DNA of 64,000 nt from Firm-04 sp045628085. GTDB taxonomy: Bacteria; Bacillota; Clostridia; Oscillospirales; Ruminococcaceae. The notes beneath the pieces are model-generated. The model saw nothing but the letters and a program-made list of their open reading frames with translations. It ran no database searches and was not told the DNA's origin. Positions 23,133 through 32,030 of the stretch are shown here, one piece after another. Location of the stretch: the NCBI GenBank assembly GCA_045628085.1, contig JAZQOZ010000023.1:1-64000 (forward strand). The letters are read 5' to 3'. The first letter of the stretch is position 1; each line of letters opens with the position of its first letter. The translations under genes were made by a program, and so were the position numbers.

Positions 23133-23329
23133 AAGCTGCTGATATCAGAGAAATGAGCATGGAAGAAATGGCTGCGCAGCTCCAGAGCCTGAAGGAGGAG
23201 CTCTTCAACCTCCGTTTCCAGCTTGCTGCAAACCAGCTTGAAAATACTGCCAGACTGAAGGCAGTCAAGAAGGACATCGCCCGTGTCAAGACTTGCATGC
23301 GTGCCGCTCAGACTGCGGCAGAGGCATGA
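23129..23329 (+). CDS. rpmC: Ribosomal protein uL29
   Basis: 66 residues, two-helix protein: LKEELFNLRFQLAANQLENT and VKKDIARVKT. Near the tunnel exit beside L23. ATGA overlap with rplP. Confidence 0.96.
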   Translation: MKAADIREMSMEEMAAQLQSLKEELFNLRFQLAANQLENTARLKAVKKDIARVKTCMRAAQTAAEA

Positions 23330-23346
23330 GGAAGGAGGACTTTGTC

Positions 23347-23613
23347 ATGGCTGAAACTACTGAGAGAAATCTGAGAAAAACAAGAACCGGTAAGGTCGTC
23401 AGCGATAAGATGGACAAGACCGTTGTTGTCGCAATCGCAGACCACGTTCAGCATCCGCTTTACAAGAAGATCGTCAAGCGTACCGTGAAACTCAAGGCTC
23501 ACGATGAGATGAACGAGTGCAAGATCGGTGACCGCGTTCTCGTGATGGAGACACGTCCGCTTTCCAAGGATAAGAGATGGCGCGTTGTCGAGATCATTGA
23601 AAAGGCAAAATAA
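23347..23613 (+). CDS. rpsQ: Ribosomal protein uS17
   Basis: 88 residues; ATG at 23347 with AAGGAGG upstream. GKVVSDKMDKTVVVAIADH and GDRVLVMETRPLSKDKRW are typical. Primary 16S rRNA binder of the 30S body. Confidence 0.97.
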   Translation: MAETTERNLRKTRTGKVVSDKMDKTVVVAIADHVQHPLYKKIVKRTVKLKAHDEMNECKIGDRVLVMETRPLSKDKRWRVVEIIEKAK

Positions 23614-23710
23614 TTCTTCGATCATAATAATCGCGCACTTTGCATTGCAAATCCGGACGGCAATTTCCGTGCGGTGCGGCAGAGTGCCATGCAGATAGGA
23701 GGAACCTGCT

Positions 23711-24079
23711 GTGATTCAAATGCAGTCTTACTTAAAGGTTGCAGACAACACCGGCGCAAAGGAGCTTATGTGCATCCGCGTGCTGGGCGGCACCCGCAGA
23801 CGCTATGCGAACATCGGTGACGTTGTCGTTGCATCCGTTAAGAAAGCAACACCCGGCGGCGTTGTGAAGAAGGGTGACGTTGTGAAAGCTGTCATCGTTC
23901 GTTCCGCGAAAGGTCTCCGCAGAGATGACGGAACCTACATTCGTTTCGATGAGAACGCAGCCGTTATCATTAAGGATGACAAGACCCCTCGCGGTACACG
24001 TATTTTTGGACCGGTTGCCAGAGAGCTGAGAGAACATGACTATGTCAAGATCCTCTCCCTTGCACCGGAAGTCCTTTGA
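23711..24079 (+). CDS. rplN: Ribosomal protein uL14
   Basis: 122 residues, exact family length. GTG start with ATAGGAGG upstream. MIQMQSYLKVADNTGAKELM is diagnostic. Binds 23S rRNA at the subunit interface and receives RsfS silencing factor. A 97-base spacer before it holds no gene. Confidence 0.97.
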   Translation: MIQMQSYLKVADNTGAKELMCIRVLGGTRRRYANIGDVVVASVKKATPGGVVKKGDVVKAVIVRSAKGLRRDDGTYIRFDENAAVIIKDDKTPRGTRIFGPVARELREHDYVKILSLAPEVL

Positions 24080-24094
24080 TTTGGAGGTGCCACG

Positions 24095-24454
24095 ATGAGT
24101 AATGTTCATGTAAAGAAGGGCGATACCGTTCGCCTGCTCGTCGGTGATCCTGCTGATAAGTACACCGACATCGATAAGAAGAAGATCAAGACCGGTAAGG
24201 TTCTTGAGGTCAGCCCGAAAGAGGGCAAGGTCATTGTTGAAGGCATCAACATGATCACCAAGCACGTTAAGCCCACCAGAGTCGGTCAGTCCGGCGGCAT
24301 CGTGAAGGCAGAGTCCCCGATCTATGCCTGCAAAGTTCAGCTGATCTGCCCGAAGTGCGGCAAGCCCACCAGAGTCGGTCATACCGTCGAGGAATCGGGC
24401 GACAAGAAAACCAAGCTGCGCGTTTGCAAGAAGTGCGGCGCGACTTTTGAGTAA
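24095..24454 (+). CDS. rplX: Ribosomal protein uL24
   Basis: 119 residues. KOW-type start HVKKGDTVRLLVGD and a C-terminal zinc ribbon with CPKCGK and CKKCG. Assembly initiator of the 50S subunit. The N-terminal region has a small insert (PADKYTDIDKKKIKTG). Confidence 0.96.
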   Translation: MSNVHVKKGDTVRLLVGDPADKYTDIDKKKIKTGKVLEVSPKEGKVIVEGINMITKHVKPTRVGQSGGIVKAESPIYACKVQLICPKCGKPTRVGHTVEESGDKKTKLRVCKKCGATFE

Positions 24455-24466
24455 AGGAGAACAACG

Positions 24467-25006
24467 ATGGCTAGACTGAAAGATTATTATGTCAGCACCG
24501 TTGCTCCGGCGCTGATGAGCAAATTCGGCTACAAGAACGTCATGCAGATCCCGCGCCTTGACAAAGTCGTTGTCAACGTCGGTGCAGGTGAAGCAAAGGA
24601 TAACGCAAAGGCAATCGACGCGATCATGGGCGATCTTTCCCTGATCACCGGTCAGCGTCCGGTCGTCTGCCGCGCAAAGAGGTCTGTCGCAAACTTCAAG
24701 CTCCGTGAGGGTATGCCGATCGGTGTGAAGGTCACACTGCGCGGCGAGAAGATGTGGGACTTCGTGGATAAGCTCTTCAATATTGCTTTCCCGCGTGTCC
24801 GTGACTTCCGCGGTATCAACCCCAATTCCTTCGACGGCAAGGGCAACTACTCTACCGGTATCAAGGAACAGCTCATTTTCCCTGAAATTGAGTACGATAA
24901 GATCGACAAGGTTCGCGGTATGGATATCAACTTTATCACAACCGCTGCTACGGACGAAGAAGCAAAAGAGCTGCTGACGCTGCTCGGCGCACCGTTCGCA
25001 AAGTGA
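24467..25006 (+). CDS. rplE: Ribosomal protein uL5
   Basis: 179 residues. QIPRLDKVVVNVGAGEAK and GQRPVVCRAKRSVANFKLRE are characteristic. Binds 5S rRNA in the central protuberance. Confidence 0.98.
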   Translation: MARLKDYYVSTVAPALMSKFGYKNVMQIPRLDKVVVNVGAGEAKDNAKAIDAIMGDLSLITGQRPVVCRAKRSVANFKLREGMPIGVKVTLRGEKMWDFVDKLFNIAFPRVRDFRGINPNSFDGKGNYSTGIKEQLIFPEIEYDKIDKVRGMDINFITTAATDEEAKELLTLLGAPFAK

Positions 25007-25020
25007 TCTAGGAGGGTTAT

Positions 25021-25206
25021 ATGGCAAAGAAATCTATGATTCTGAAGCAGCAGAGAGCACCGAAGTACTCAACGCGCGCTTATAACAGATGCAAAATCTG
25101 CGGCAGACCCCACGCCTACCTCAGAAAGTTCGGTATTTGCCGAATTTGTTTCCGAGAGCTTGCACACGATGGTCAGATTCCGGGTGTCAAGAAGGCTAGC
25201 TGGTAA
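25021..25206 (+). CDS. rpsN: Ribosomal protein uS14, zinc type
   Basis: 61 residues, the short Firmicute form (S14Z). Two CxxC pairs, CKICGRP and CRICF, bind zinc; ends QIPGVKKASW. AGGAGG lies seven bases upstream. Confidence 0.97.
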   Translation: MAKKSMILKQQRAPKYSTRAYNRCKICGRPHAYLRKFGICRICFRELAHDGQIPGVKKASW

Positions 25207-25237
25207 ACCGGACGATAGATAAAGGAGGTCATTTGGT

Positions 25238-25636
25238 ATGCAAATTTCTGATACCATTGCGGATCTGCTCACAAGAATCCGCAACGCTGCTACTGCTAAG
25301 CACGCAACGGTTGACGTTCCTGCTTCCAACGTGAAAAAGGCTATCACCCAGATCCTGACCGATGAAGGCTACATCAAGAGCTTTCAGGTCATCGACGATG
25401 GCAAGCAGGGCATCATCCGCATCACTCTGAAGTACGACGAGAACAGAACTTCCGTCATCAGCGGTCTTCGCCGCATCTCCAAGCCGGGTCTGAGAATTTA
25501 CAGCTCCTGCGCGGATATGCCGAAGGTTCGCAAAGGTCTCGGTATTGTTATCGTATCTACTTCCAAGGGAATTATGACCGACAAGAAGGCCAGAGAGCTG
25601 AATGTCGGCGGCGAGGTTCTCGCTTACGTTTGGTAA
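25238..25636 (+). CDS. rpsH: Ribosomal protein uS8
   Basis: 132 residues. ISDTIADLLTRIRNAATAKH at the start, GLGIVIVSTSKGIMTDKKAR near the end. Binds central 16S rRNA; repressor of the spc operon in E. coli. Confidence 0.97.
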   Translation: MQISDTIADLLTRIRNAATAKHATVDVPASNVKKAITQILTDEGYIKSFQVIDDGKQGIIRITLKYDENRTSVISGLRRISKPGLRIYSSCADMPKVRKGLGIVIVSTSKGIMTDKKARELNVGGEVLAYVW

Positions 25637-25655
25637 TTAAAGGAGGAAACGCATC

Positions 25656-26204
25656 ATGTCCAGAATCGGAAGAATGCCGATCGCGATTCCTGCCGGCGTC
25701 ACCGTTACGGTTGACGATACCAATCTGGTTACCGTAAAGGGACCGAAGGGCGAGAATTCGTATCGCGCAAATACTGCTATGCAGGTTAAGGTTGAGGATG
25801 GTCAGGTCACTATCACCCGTCCCAACGACAATAAAGAGAACCGCGCTCTGCACGGTCTCACCAGAACGCTCATCGCAAACATGGTTTTCGGTGTGAACGA
25901 GGGCTTCAAGAAAACACTGCAGATCGAAGGCGTTGGCTACCGTGCAAAGAAGGACGGCAAGAATCTTGTCTTGAACCTTGGTTATTCGCACGATGTCGTT
26001 ATGCCGGAGACTGAGGGCATTACCATTGATGTTCCGAATGCAAACACGATCGTGATCAACGGCTATGATAAGCAGAAGGTCGGTCAGTTTGCTGCGGAAG
26101 TCCGCGAGAAGCGTCCGCCGGAGCCTTATAAGGGCAAGGGTATCCGCTACGAGGGCGAGTACATCATCCGTAAGGAAGGTAAGGCCGGTAAGGGCAAGAA
26201 GTAA
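25656..26204 (+). CDS. rplF: Ribosomal protein uL6
   Basis: 182 residues. SRIGRMPIAIPAGVTVTVDD and the C-terminal signature REKRPPEPYKGKGIRYEGE. Located at the base of the L7/L12 stalk. Confidence 0.97.
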   Translation: MSRIGRMPIAIPAGVTVTVDDTNLVTVKGPKGENSYRANTAMQVKVEDGQVTITRPNDNKENRALHGLTRTLIANMVFGVNEGFKKTLQIEGVGYRAKKDGKNLVLNLGYSHDVVMPETEGITIDVPNANTIVINGYDKQKVGQFAAEVREKRPPEPYKGKGIRYEGEYIIRKEGKAGKGKK

Positions 26205-26222
26205 GGAGAAAGGTGAATTGCT

Positions 26223-26582
26223 ATGGTAAAGAAAATTGACAGCAACAAAGCCCGTCTCAAGAGACACCGCAGAGTCCGTGCAAAGATCTCCGGTACTGCC
26301 CAGCGTCCGAGACTGAGCGTTTATCGCTCCACAAAGCACATCTACGCACAGCTGATTGATGATGTCGCAGGTGTTACACTTGCTGCTGCTTCGAGCCAGG
26401 ATAAAGGCTTCGAGGGCAACGGCGGCAATAAGGAAGGCGCACGCCTTGTCGGTGCAGCAATCGCTAAGAAGGCTGCTGACAAGGGTATTACCGAGGTAGT
26501 ATTCGACCGTGGTGGTTATCTCTATCACGGCAGAGTTCAGGAGCTTGCAGACGGTGCCCGTGAAAATGGGCTGCAGTTCTAA
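26223..26582 (+). CDS. rplR: Ribosomal protein uL18
   Basis: 119 residues. RLSVYRSTKHIYAQLIDD and VVFDRGGYLYHGRVQELADG. 5S rRNA-binding protein. Confidence 0.97.
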   Translation: MVKKIDSNKARLKRHRRVRAKISGTAQRPRLSVYRSTKHIYAQLIDDVAGVTLAAASSQDKGFEGNGGNKEGARLVGAAIAKKAADKGITEVVFDRGGYLYHGRVQELADGARENGLQF

Positions 26583-26599
26583 TGAAGGAGGGACTTTGA

Positions 26600-27103
26600 T
26601 TGGCACTGATTGATGCAACAAACATGGAGCTGATGGAGCGTGTCGTCTCCATTAACCGTGTCAGCAAGACCGTTAAGGGCGGCCGTATCATGAAGTTCTC
26701 GGCACTCGTAGTTGTCGGCAACGGAAACGGCATTGTCGGCTTCGGTCTGGGTAAGTCCGGCGAAGTTCCGGATGCAATCCGCAAGGGCATTGAGGATGCG
26801 AAGAAGAATCTCGTTCGCGTCAACCTTCGCGGAACTACCATCCCGCATGAGGTCATCGGTAAATTCGGTGCAGGCCGCGTTCTTATGATGCCGGCAGCTC
26901 CCGGTACCGGTGTGATCGCAGGCGGTCCGGTCCGTGCGGTCATCGAAATGACCGGCATTCAGGATATCCGTACCAAGAGCCAGCGTTCCAATAACCCGTG
27001 CAACGTTGTCCGTGCAACGATCGCAGGTCTGTGCGAATGCACCGATGCAAAGAGCGTCGCTGCAAAGCGCGGCAAGACAACTGCCGAGATCTTCGGCAAA
27101 TAA
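26600..27103 (+). CDS. rpsE: Ribosomal protein uS5
   Basis: 167 residues; TTG start with AAGGAGGG nine bases upstream. Contains NRVSKTVKGGRIMKFSALVV and GAGRVLMMPAAPGTGVIAGG. Shapes the decoding centre and mRNA entry. Confidence 0.97.
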   Translation: MALIDATNMELMERVVSINRVSKTVKGGRIMKFSALVVVGNGNGIVGFGLGKSGEVPDAIRKGIEDAKKNLVRVNLRGTTIPHEVIGKFGAGRVLMMPAAPGTGVIAGGPVRAVIEMTGIQDIRTKSQRSNNPCNVVRATIAGLCECTDAKSVAAKRGKTTAEIFGK

Positions 27104-27124
27104 TCGAGTTAGGAGTGAGCTCAA

Positions 27125-27301
27125 ATGGCTAAGAAAATCGAGCTTGTAAAGAGCCTGATCGGCAGAAAGCAGGATCAGATCGACACTGCTCAGTCCCTTG
27201 GCCTCCGTAAGATCGGCGATGTCACCGAACAGCCCGATAATGCGGCGACTCAGGGCAAGATCAATAAAATTATCCACCTCGTTAAGGTGACCGAAGCTTA
27301 A
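27125..27301 (+). CDS. rpmD: Ribosomal protein uL30
   Basis: 58 residues, found by reading the gap between rpsE and rplO. MAKKIELVKSLIGRKQDQID, then LGLRKIGDVTEQ and a conserved end KINKIIHLVKVTEA. Length and position are normal for bacterial L30. AGGAGTG lies upstream of ATG. Confidence 0.95.
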   Translation: MAKKIELVKSLIGRKQDQIDTAQSLGLRKIGDVTEQPDNAATQGKINKIIHLVKVTEA

Positions 27302-27322
27302 GCGGCAGGGAGGTGCAATCCA

Positions 27323-27766
27323 TTGAAGCTTCATGAATTAACACCGGCAGCGGATTCCAACCGTCCGGTCAAGCGCATCGGCAGAGGCCACGGCTCCGGC
27401 AACGGCAAGACCGCAGGCAAGGGCCATAAAGGTCAGAATGCTCGTTCCGGCGGCGGTGTCAGAATCGGTTTTGAAGGCGGCCAGATGCCCCTTGCAAGAC
27501 GTATTCCGAAGCGCGGCTTCCATAACAATTTCGCAACACGTTACGCAACAGTGAATGTCGGCGACCTCAACAGCTTCGTTGAAGGTACAGTTGTCAACGA
27601 AGAAACACTGATGGCAGCCGGCCTTGTCAAAAAGCTTGAGAACGGCGGTATCAAGATCCTCGGCAACGGCGATCTGAATGTGAAGCTGACCGTTCAGGCA
27701 GCTAAATTCTCTGCTTCCGCAGCAGAAAAAATTGAAAAGGCAGGCGGGAAGGCTGAGGTGATGTAA
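27323..27766 (+). CDS. rplO: Ribosomal protein uL15
   Basis: 147 residues; TTG start with GGGAGG nine bases upstream. KLHELTPAADSNRPVKRIGR and the Gly-rich GHGSGNGKTAGKGHKGQNAR loop are diagnostic. Confidence 0.97.
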   Translation: MKLHELTPAADSNRPVKRIGRGHGSGNGKTAGKGHKGQNARSGGGVRIGFEGGQMPLARRIPKRGFHNNFATRYATVNVGDLNSFVEGTVVNEETLMAAGLVKKLENGGIKILGNGDLNVKLTVQAAKFSASAAEKIEKAGGKAEVM

Positions 27767-27767
27767 G

Positions 27768-29099
27768 GTGTTCAAAACGCTCAAGACCGCTTGGGGTATC
27801 CCCGAGATCCGAAAGAAGATTTTGTTCACACTGTTCATCATCGTGATTTTCCGTTTGGGTTCCGTTATTACGGTTCCTTTCCTTGATACAAGCATCGTTA
27901 CTTCATGGATGGAGGAAAAGGCAAGCAACGGAAACTTCCTTGAGTACCTGAATATCCTCTCCGGCGGTGCGCTTGCTAAGGCGACCATGTTCTCGCTCGG
28001 CGTTACGCCGTATATCAACTCCAGCATTATCATTCAGCTTCTGACTTATGCACTCCCGCCGCTGGAACGTCTCCAGCAGGAAGGTGAAGACGGCAGAAAG
28101 AAGCTCAACACGATCACTTCGTTCGTTGCGCTCGGTTTGTCCGCCTTCATGGCAGTTGCATATTATCTCACGCTGAAGAATATGACCTCTGACGGTGTTT
28201 CCGCTGTGAAATATACTTCCGGCGGCACAGGCGTTTTTGCGATGTTCGTTATCATCCTTTGCTTTATGGCAGGTTCGTCCCTCGTCATCTGGATGGGTAA
28301 CCGCATCAATGAAAAGGGTATCGGCAACGGTGTTTCGATGATCCTCTTTGCAGGTATCGTTGCCAGAATTCCGGTTGATATCGGTGAACTCGGCGCTCTG
28401 GTGCTTGACGATCCGAATGAGTATTTCGTCAAGGTCGCAATTTATCTGCTCATTTTCGTTGCAATGGTTGTCGGCATCGTCTTTATGAACGAATCCGAAC
28501 GCCGCATTCCTGTCCAGTACGCAAAGCGCGTTGTCGGCAGAAAGCAGTACGGCGGTCAGAGCACCCACATTCCGATCAAGATCTGTATGTCCGGTGTTAT
28601 GCCGATCATCTTCGCAATGAGCTTTATGTCCCTTCCGTCCATGTGTACGATCTTCAAAGAGGTCGATAACACTGCGACTGAGGGCTGGGAAAAGTTCTAC
28701 GCAGGTTTCGTAAACTTCTTCTCAACAAGAAGCTACTCTTACGCAATCCTCTATTTCATCCTGATCATCCTGTTCAACTACTTCTATGTTGCAATTCAGT
28801 ATAATCCGGTTGAAATGGCGAACAATCTCCGCCAGTCCAACGGCGGTATCCCCGGAATCCGTCCCGGTAAGCCCACATCCGACTACATTCAGAGAGTCCT
28901 CAACAAGATCTCTATCGTCGGTGCGTTCTTCCTGGGTGTCGTCGCTGTCTTCCCGATCATCTTCCTGAATATCACCAAGATCGACGTTTCGTCGATGGGC
29001 GGTACTTCGATCCTGATCGTTGTCAGCGTTGCGATCGAAACGGTCCGTACTCTGGAATCCCAGCTGATGATGCGTCATCATAAGGGCTTCCTCGGTTGA
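27768..29099 (+). CDS. secY: Protein translocase subunit SecY
   Basis: 443 residues with ten hydrophobic segments. Core channel of the Sec translocon. Contains GVTPYINSSIIIQLLTYALP (plug/TM2 region) and the cytoplasmic loop ERRIPVQYAKR. GTG start two bases after the rplO stop (AGGTG serving both), so translation is coupled. Confidence 0.97.
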   Translation: MFKTLKTAWGIPEIRKKILFTLFIIVIFRLGSVITVPFLDTSIVTSWMEEKASNGNFLEYLNILSGGALAKATMFSLGVTPYINSSIIIQLLTYALPPLERLQQEGEDGRKKLNTITSFVALGLSAFMAVAYYLTLKNMTSDGVSAVKYTSGGTGVFAMFVIILCFMAGSSLVIWMGNRINEKGIGNGVSMILFAGIVARIPVDIGELGALVLDDPNEYFVKVAIYLLIFVAMVVGIVFMNESERRIPVQYAKRVVGRKQYGGQSTHIPIKICMSGVMPIIFAMSFMSLPSMCTIFKEVDNTATEGWEKFYAGFVNFFSTRSYSYAILYFILIILFNYFYVAIQYNPVEMANNLRQSNGGIPGIRPGKPTSDYIQRVLNKISIVGAFFLGVVAVFPIIFLNITKIDVSSMGGTSILIVVSVAIETVRTLESQLMMRHHKGFLG

Positions 29100-29125
29100 T
29101 TCTAATTTCTAAAGGAGGCTGCTCT

Positions 29126-29764
29126 ATGAATCTCATTCTTTTGGGTGCGCCCGGTGCCGGAAAAGGTACACAGGCTGAAGCAATCTCCGCTAAGCTCGGC
29201 ATTCCGCAGATTTCCACAGGCAATATGCTTCGTGAAGCCGTGAAAAACGGTACGGAGCTTGGTCTGCGTGCGAAGGCTGCAATGGACAGCGGTGCGCTGG
29301 TCTCTGACGATATCGTGATCGGTATTCTGAAAGACCGCATCGCTGAGTCCGATGCGAAGAACGGTTATATTCTCGATGGTTTCCCGCGTACCGTTGCACA
29401 GGCTGAAGCGCTCGACTCTATGGGCGTTCAGATCGACAAGGTGCTTGAGATCCATGTTGAGAATGAGCGTATCATCGCAAGAATGTCCGGCAGACGCGTT
29501 TGCGAGAAATGCGGTGCTTCCTATCATATTGAGTATAAGCCGACAAAGCAGGAGGGTATCTGCGATCTGTGCGGCGGCAATGCCGTTCAGCGTGCGGATG
29601 ATGCTCCGGAAACAGTTCTTTCCAGACTGGAAGTTTATGCTGAAAAGACTGCTCCCCTGAAGGATTATTACTCGAAAACCGGCAAGCTCGTGACTGTTGA
29701 AGGTCAGAACGAGGTTGCTGATACTACAAAGCTCGTTTTCGATGCGCTCGGTATTCAGGGCTGA
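29126..29764 (+). CDS. adk: Adenylate kinase, zinc lid type
   Basis: 212 residues. Interconverts ATP+AMP and 2 ADP. P-loop GAPGAGKGTQ, DGFPRTVAQAE, and a lid with CEKCG and CDLCG binding zinc. ATG at 29126 with AAAGGAGG seven bases upstream is preferred to a codon 30 bases earlier. Confidence 0.98.
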   Translation: MNLILLGAPGAGKGTQAEAISAKLGIPQISTGNMLREAVKNGTELGLRAKAAMDSGALVSDDIVIGILKDRIAESDAKNGYILDGFPRTVAQAEALDSMGVQIDKVLEIHVENERIIARMSGRRVCEKCGASYHIEYKPTKQEGICDLCGGNAVQRADDAPETVLSRLEVYAEKTAPLKDYYSKTGKLVTVEGQNEVADTTKLVFDALGIQG

Positions 29765-29777
29765 ACAGAGGCGCTGT

Positions 29778-30524
29778 ATGGTTTCGATCAAAAGCAAATC
29801 TGACATCGAAAAGATGCTCGAAGCCGGTAAGATCGCTGCTGAAGCACTCAATCAGGTTGAGGCAAAGCTGCATCCCGGCATGACAACAAAGGATATTGAC
29901 AACATTGTTTATCAGGTAATCACTTCACATGGCGCAACTCCGAATTTTCTCGGACTTTACGGTTTTCCCGCAAGCGCCTGTGTATCGGTCAATGAAGAAG
30001 TGATCCACGGCATCCCCGGTAACCGGAGAATCAACGACGGTGATATCGTCAGTGTCGATCTCGGCGCGTGCTATAAGGGCTGGAACAGCGATACTTGCTT
30101 TACTTTCCCTGTCGGAAATGTCAAGCCGGAGGTTCTGAAGCTCTTGGAGGATACAAACGCATCTCTCTATCAGGCAATCGCGGCGGCAAAGGTCGGTGCG
30201 CGGCTGGGTGATATTTCCCATACGGTTGAGGATTACTGCCGTTCCAGAGGCTACGGAATCGTACAGAATTACTGCGGCCATGGAATCGGCAAAGAGGTTC
30301 ACGAGGATCCGGAGGTTCCGAACCACGGCAGAGCCGGACACGGTATGCGTCTTGTGGAAGGAATGACATTCTGCATTGAACCGATGATCAATATGCAGGG
30401 TGACGGTGTTCATACAATGCCGAATAAATGGACTGTTGTGACTGACAACGGTTCGATGTCGGCGCACTTTGAACACATGATTCTCATTACTGCAAACGGT
30501 CCTGTGATTATGACAAAGCGGTGA
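29778..30524 (+). CDS. map: Methionine aminopeptidase, type I
   Basis: 248 residues. Removes N-terminal Met. The five metal ligands are recognisable: Asp in VSVDLGACYKGWNSD (two), His in GHGIGKEVHEDPEVPN, Glu in FCIEPMI and in FEHMILIT. Weak ribosome site (GAGGCG) before ATG at 29778. Confidence 0.97.
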   Translation: MVSIKSKSDIEKMLEAGKIAAEALNQVEAKLHPGMTTKDIDNIVYQVITSHGATPNFLGLYGFPASACVSVNEEVIHGIPGNRRINDGDIVSVDLGACYKGWNSDTCFTFPVGNVKPEVLKLLEDTNASLYQAIAAAKVGARLGDISHTVEDYCRSRGYGIVQNYCGHGIGKEVHEDPEVPNHGRAGHGMRLVEGMTFCIEPMINMQGDGVHTMPNKWTVVTDNGSMSAHFEHMILITANGPVIMTKR

Positions 30525-30529
30525 CGCCG

Positions 30530-30814
30530 ATGCAGAGAAATATCTGTTCTCCCGGGATGATCGTGCTTGCGAAAGCAGGCAGAGAGGCCGGCAGATTCTT
30601 TGTCGTTGCCGCAACGGACGGTGCAGAGCTGCTGCTCGCGGACGGAAAAAGCAGATCGCTTGATAAGCCGAAGAGAAAAAATCCTGCACACGTTCAGGCT
30701 ACCGGACAGACGCTTTCCCTTGAGGGACTTACGGATAAGGCGCTGCGTGCTGTCCTCAATCCGCTGAATGAAAAAGCGAAAAGTCCGCTTTCCAAACAAA
30801 ATCAAATCCGCTAG
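30530..30814 (+). CDS. KOW-domain RNA-binding protein (L14e-like)
   Basis: 94 residues from ATG 30530; a GTG at 30521 overlapping the map stop would give 97. KOW-like start SPGMIVLAKAGREAGRFFVV, then a basic KSRSLDKPKRKNPAHVQ segment. Similar small genes sit between map and infA in many clostridia and are annotated as ribosomal L14e/L27e-like RNA-binding proteins. Function unknown; a ribosome or tRNA-related role is inferred from the neighbourhood. Confidence 0.75.
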   Translation: MQRNICSPGMIVLAKAGREAGRFFVVAATDGAELLLADGKSRSLDKPKRKNPAHVQATGQTLSLEGLTDKALRAVLNPLNEKAKSPLSKQNQIR

Positions 30815-30827
30815 GAGGTCATCGACG

Positions 30828-31046
30828 ATGTCGAAACAGGATGTAATTGAAGTAGAAGGCGTGGTCATTGATGCCCTGCCGAATGCAATGTTCAAGGTTG
30901 AACTGAGCAACAATCATGTGATCCTTGCGCATATTTCCGGCAAGCTGAGAACGAACTATATCCGAATCGTCCCCGGTGACCATGTTACAGTCGAGATGTC
31001 GCCCTACGATCTGACAAAGGGCAGAATCACCTGGCGTTCCAAGTAA
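30828..31046 (+). CDS. infA: Translation initiation factor IF-1
   Basis: 72 residues, exact length. SKQDVIEVEGVVIDALPNAM and the OB-fold end MSPYDLTKGRITWRSK. Occupies the 30S A site during initiation. AGGAGG upstream. Confidence 0.97.
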   Translation: MSKQDVIEVEGVVIDALPNAMFKVELSNNHVILAHISGKLRTNYIRIVPGDHVTVEMSPYDLTKGRITWRSK

Positions 31047-31079
31047 GACATTGAACGCCGAGAGAAGGAGGTATTTCCA

Positions 31080-31193
31080 ATGAAAGTCAGACCTTCCGTC
31101 AAGCCCATTTGCGAAAAGTGCAAGGTCATTAAGCGCAAGGGCAAAGTCATGATTATTTGTGAAAACCCGAAGCATAAGCAGCGTCAGGGCTGA
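31080..31193 (+). CDS. rpmJ: Ribosomal protein bL36
   Basis: 37 residues, too short for most gene finders. MKVRPSVKPICEKCKVIKRK, ending KHKQRQG. Zinc ligands CxxC, Cys and His present (C+ form). AAGGAGG upstream; between infA and rpsM as usual. Confidence 0.96.
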   Translation: MKVRPSVKPICEKCKVIKRKGKVMIICENPKHKQRQG

Positions 31194-31226
31194 TACCCCT
31201 GAGCATTTGGAGGTGTAATTAGGAAT

Positions 31227-31595
31227 ATGGCTAGAATCGCTGGTGTTGACCTCCCGAAGAACAAGCGCGTGGAAATCGGCTTGACATATATCTTCGGTAT
31301 CGGTCGTACGACGGCAACCAAGATCCTGAAGGAAACCGGAATCAATCCGGACACCAGAGTAAAGGATCTTACTGAAACCGATGTCGCAGCGCTTCGTGCG
31401 TACATTGACGAACATTGCATGGTGGAAGGCGATAAGCGCCGCCAGATCGCAATGGATATCAAGCGTCTTGTTGATATCGGCTGCTACCGCGGTGTCCGTC
31501 ACCGCAAGGGTCTGCCCGTCAGAGGACAGCGTACAAAGACCAATGCAAGAACTCGTAAGGGTCCGGCAAAGACCATTGCGAACAAGAAGAAGTAA
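31227..31595 (+). CDS. rpsM: Ribosomal protein uS13
   Basis: 122 residues. ARIAGVDLPKNKRVEIGLTY and basic tail RGQRTKTNARTRKGP. 30S head, contacts P-site tRNA and the 50S subunit. Confidence 0.97.
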   Translation: MARIAGVDLPKNKRVEIGLTYIFGIGRTTATKILKETGINPDTRVKDLTETDVAALRAYIDEHCMVEGDKRRQIAMDIKRLVDIGCYRGVRHRKGLPVRGQRTKTNARTRKGPAKTIANKKK

Positions 31596-31609
31596 GGAGG
31601 GACTGTATC

Positions 31610-32011
31610 TTGGCACAGCAGAAGAAAAAGGTAACCACGATCAGACGCCGCAGAGAGCGTAAGAACATCGAAAACGGCGCGGTGCATATTCAGTCCACGT
31701 TTAACAACACCATCGTGACGATCACCGATACGCAGGGCAATGCGATCTCGTGGGCATCCGCAGGTGAGCTCGGTTTCCGCGGCTCGAAAAAGTCCACACC
31801 GTTCGCTGCTCAGTCCGCAGCAGAAACTGCTGCAAGAGCAGCAATGGAGCATGGTCTGAAGACTGTTGAGGTTTATGTCAATGGTCCCGGCTCCGGCAGA
31901 GAGGCAGCAATCCGTGCGCTCCAGACTGTCGGTCTTGAGGTACGTATGATCAAGGACGTTACCCCGATTCCGCATAACGGCTGCCGTCCTCCGAAGAGAA
32001 GACGCGTATAA
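31610..32011 (+). CDS. rpsK: Ribosomal protein uS11
   Basis: 133 residues; TTG start with AAGGAGGG upstream. STFNNTIVTITDTQGNAISW and TPIPHNGCRPPKRRRV are diagnostic. 30S platform. Confidence 0.97.
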   Translation: MAQQKKKVTTIRRRRERKNIENGAVHIQSTFNNTIVTITDTQGNAISWASAGELGFRGSKKSTPFAAQSAAETAARAAMEHGLKTVEVYVNGPGSGREAAIRALQTVGLEVRMIKDVTPIPHNGCRPPKRRRV

Positions 32012-32030
32012 TTATTGGAGGTGAACGAAA

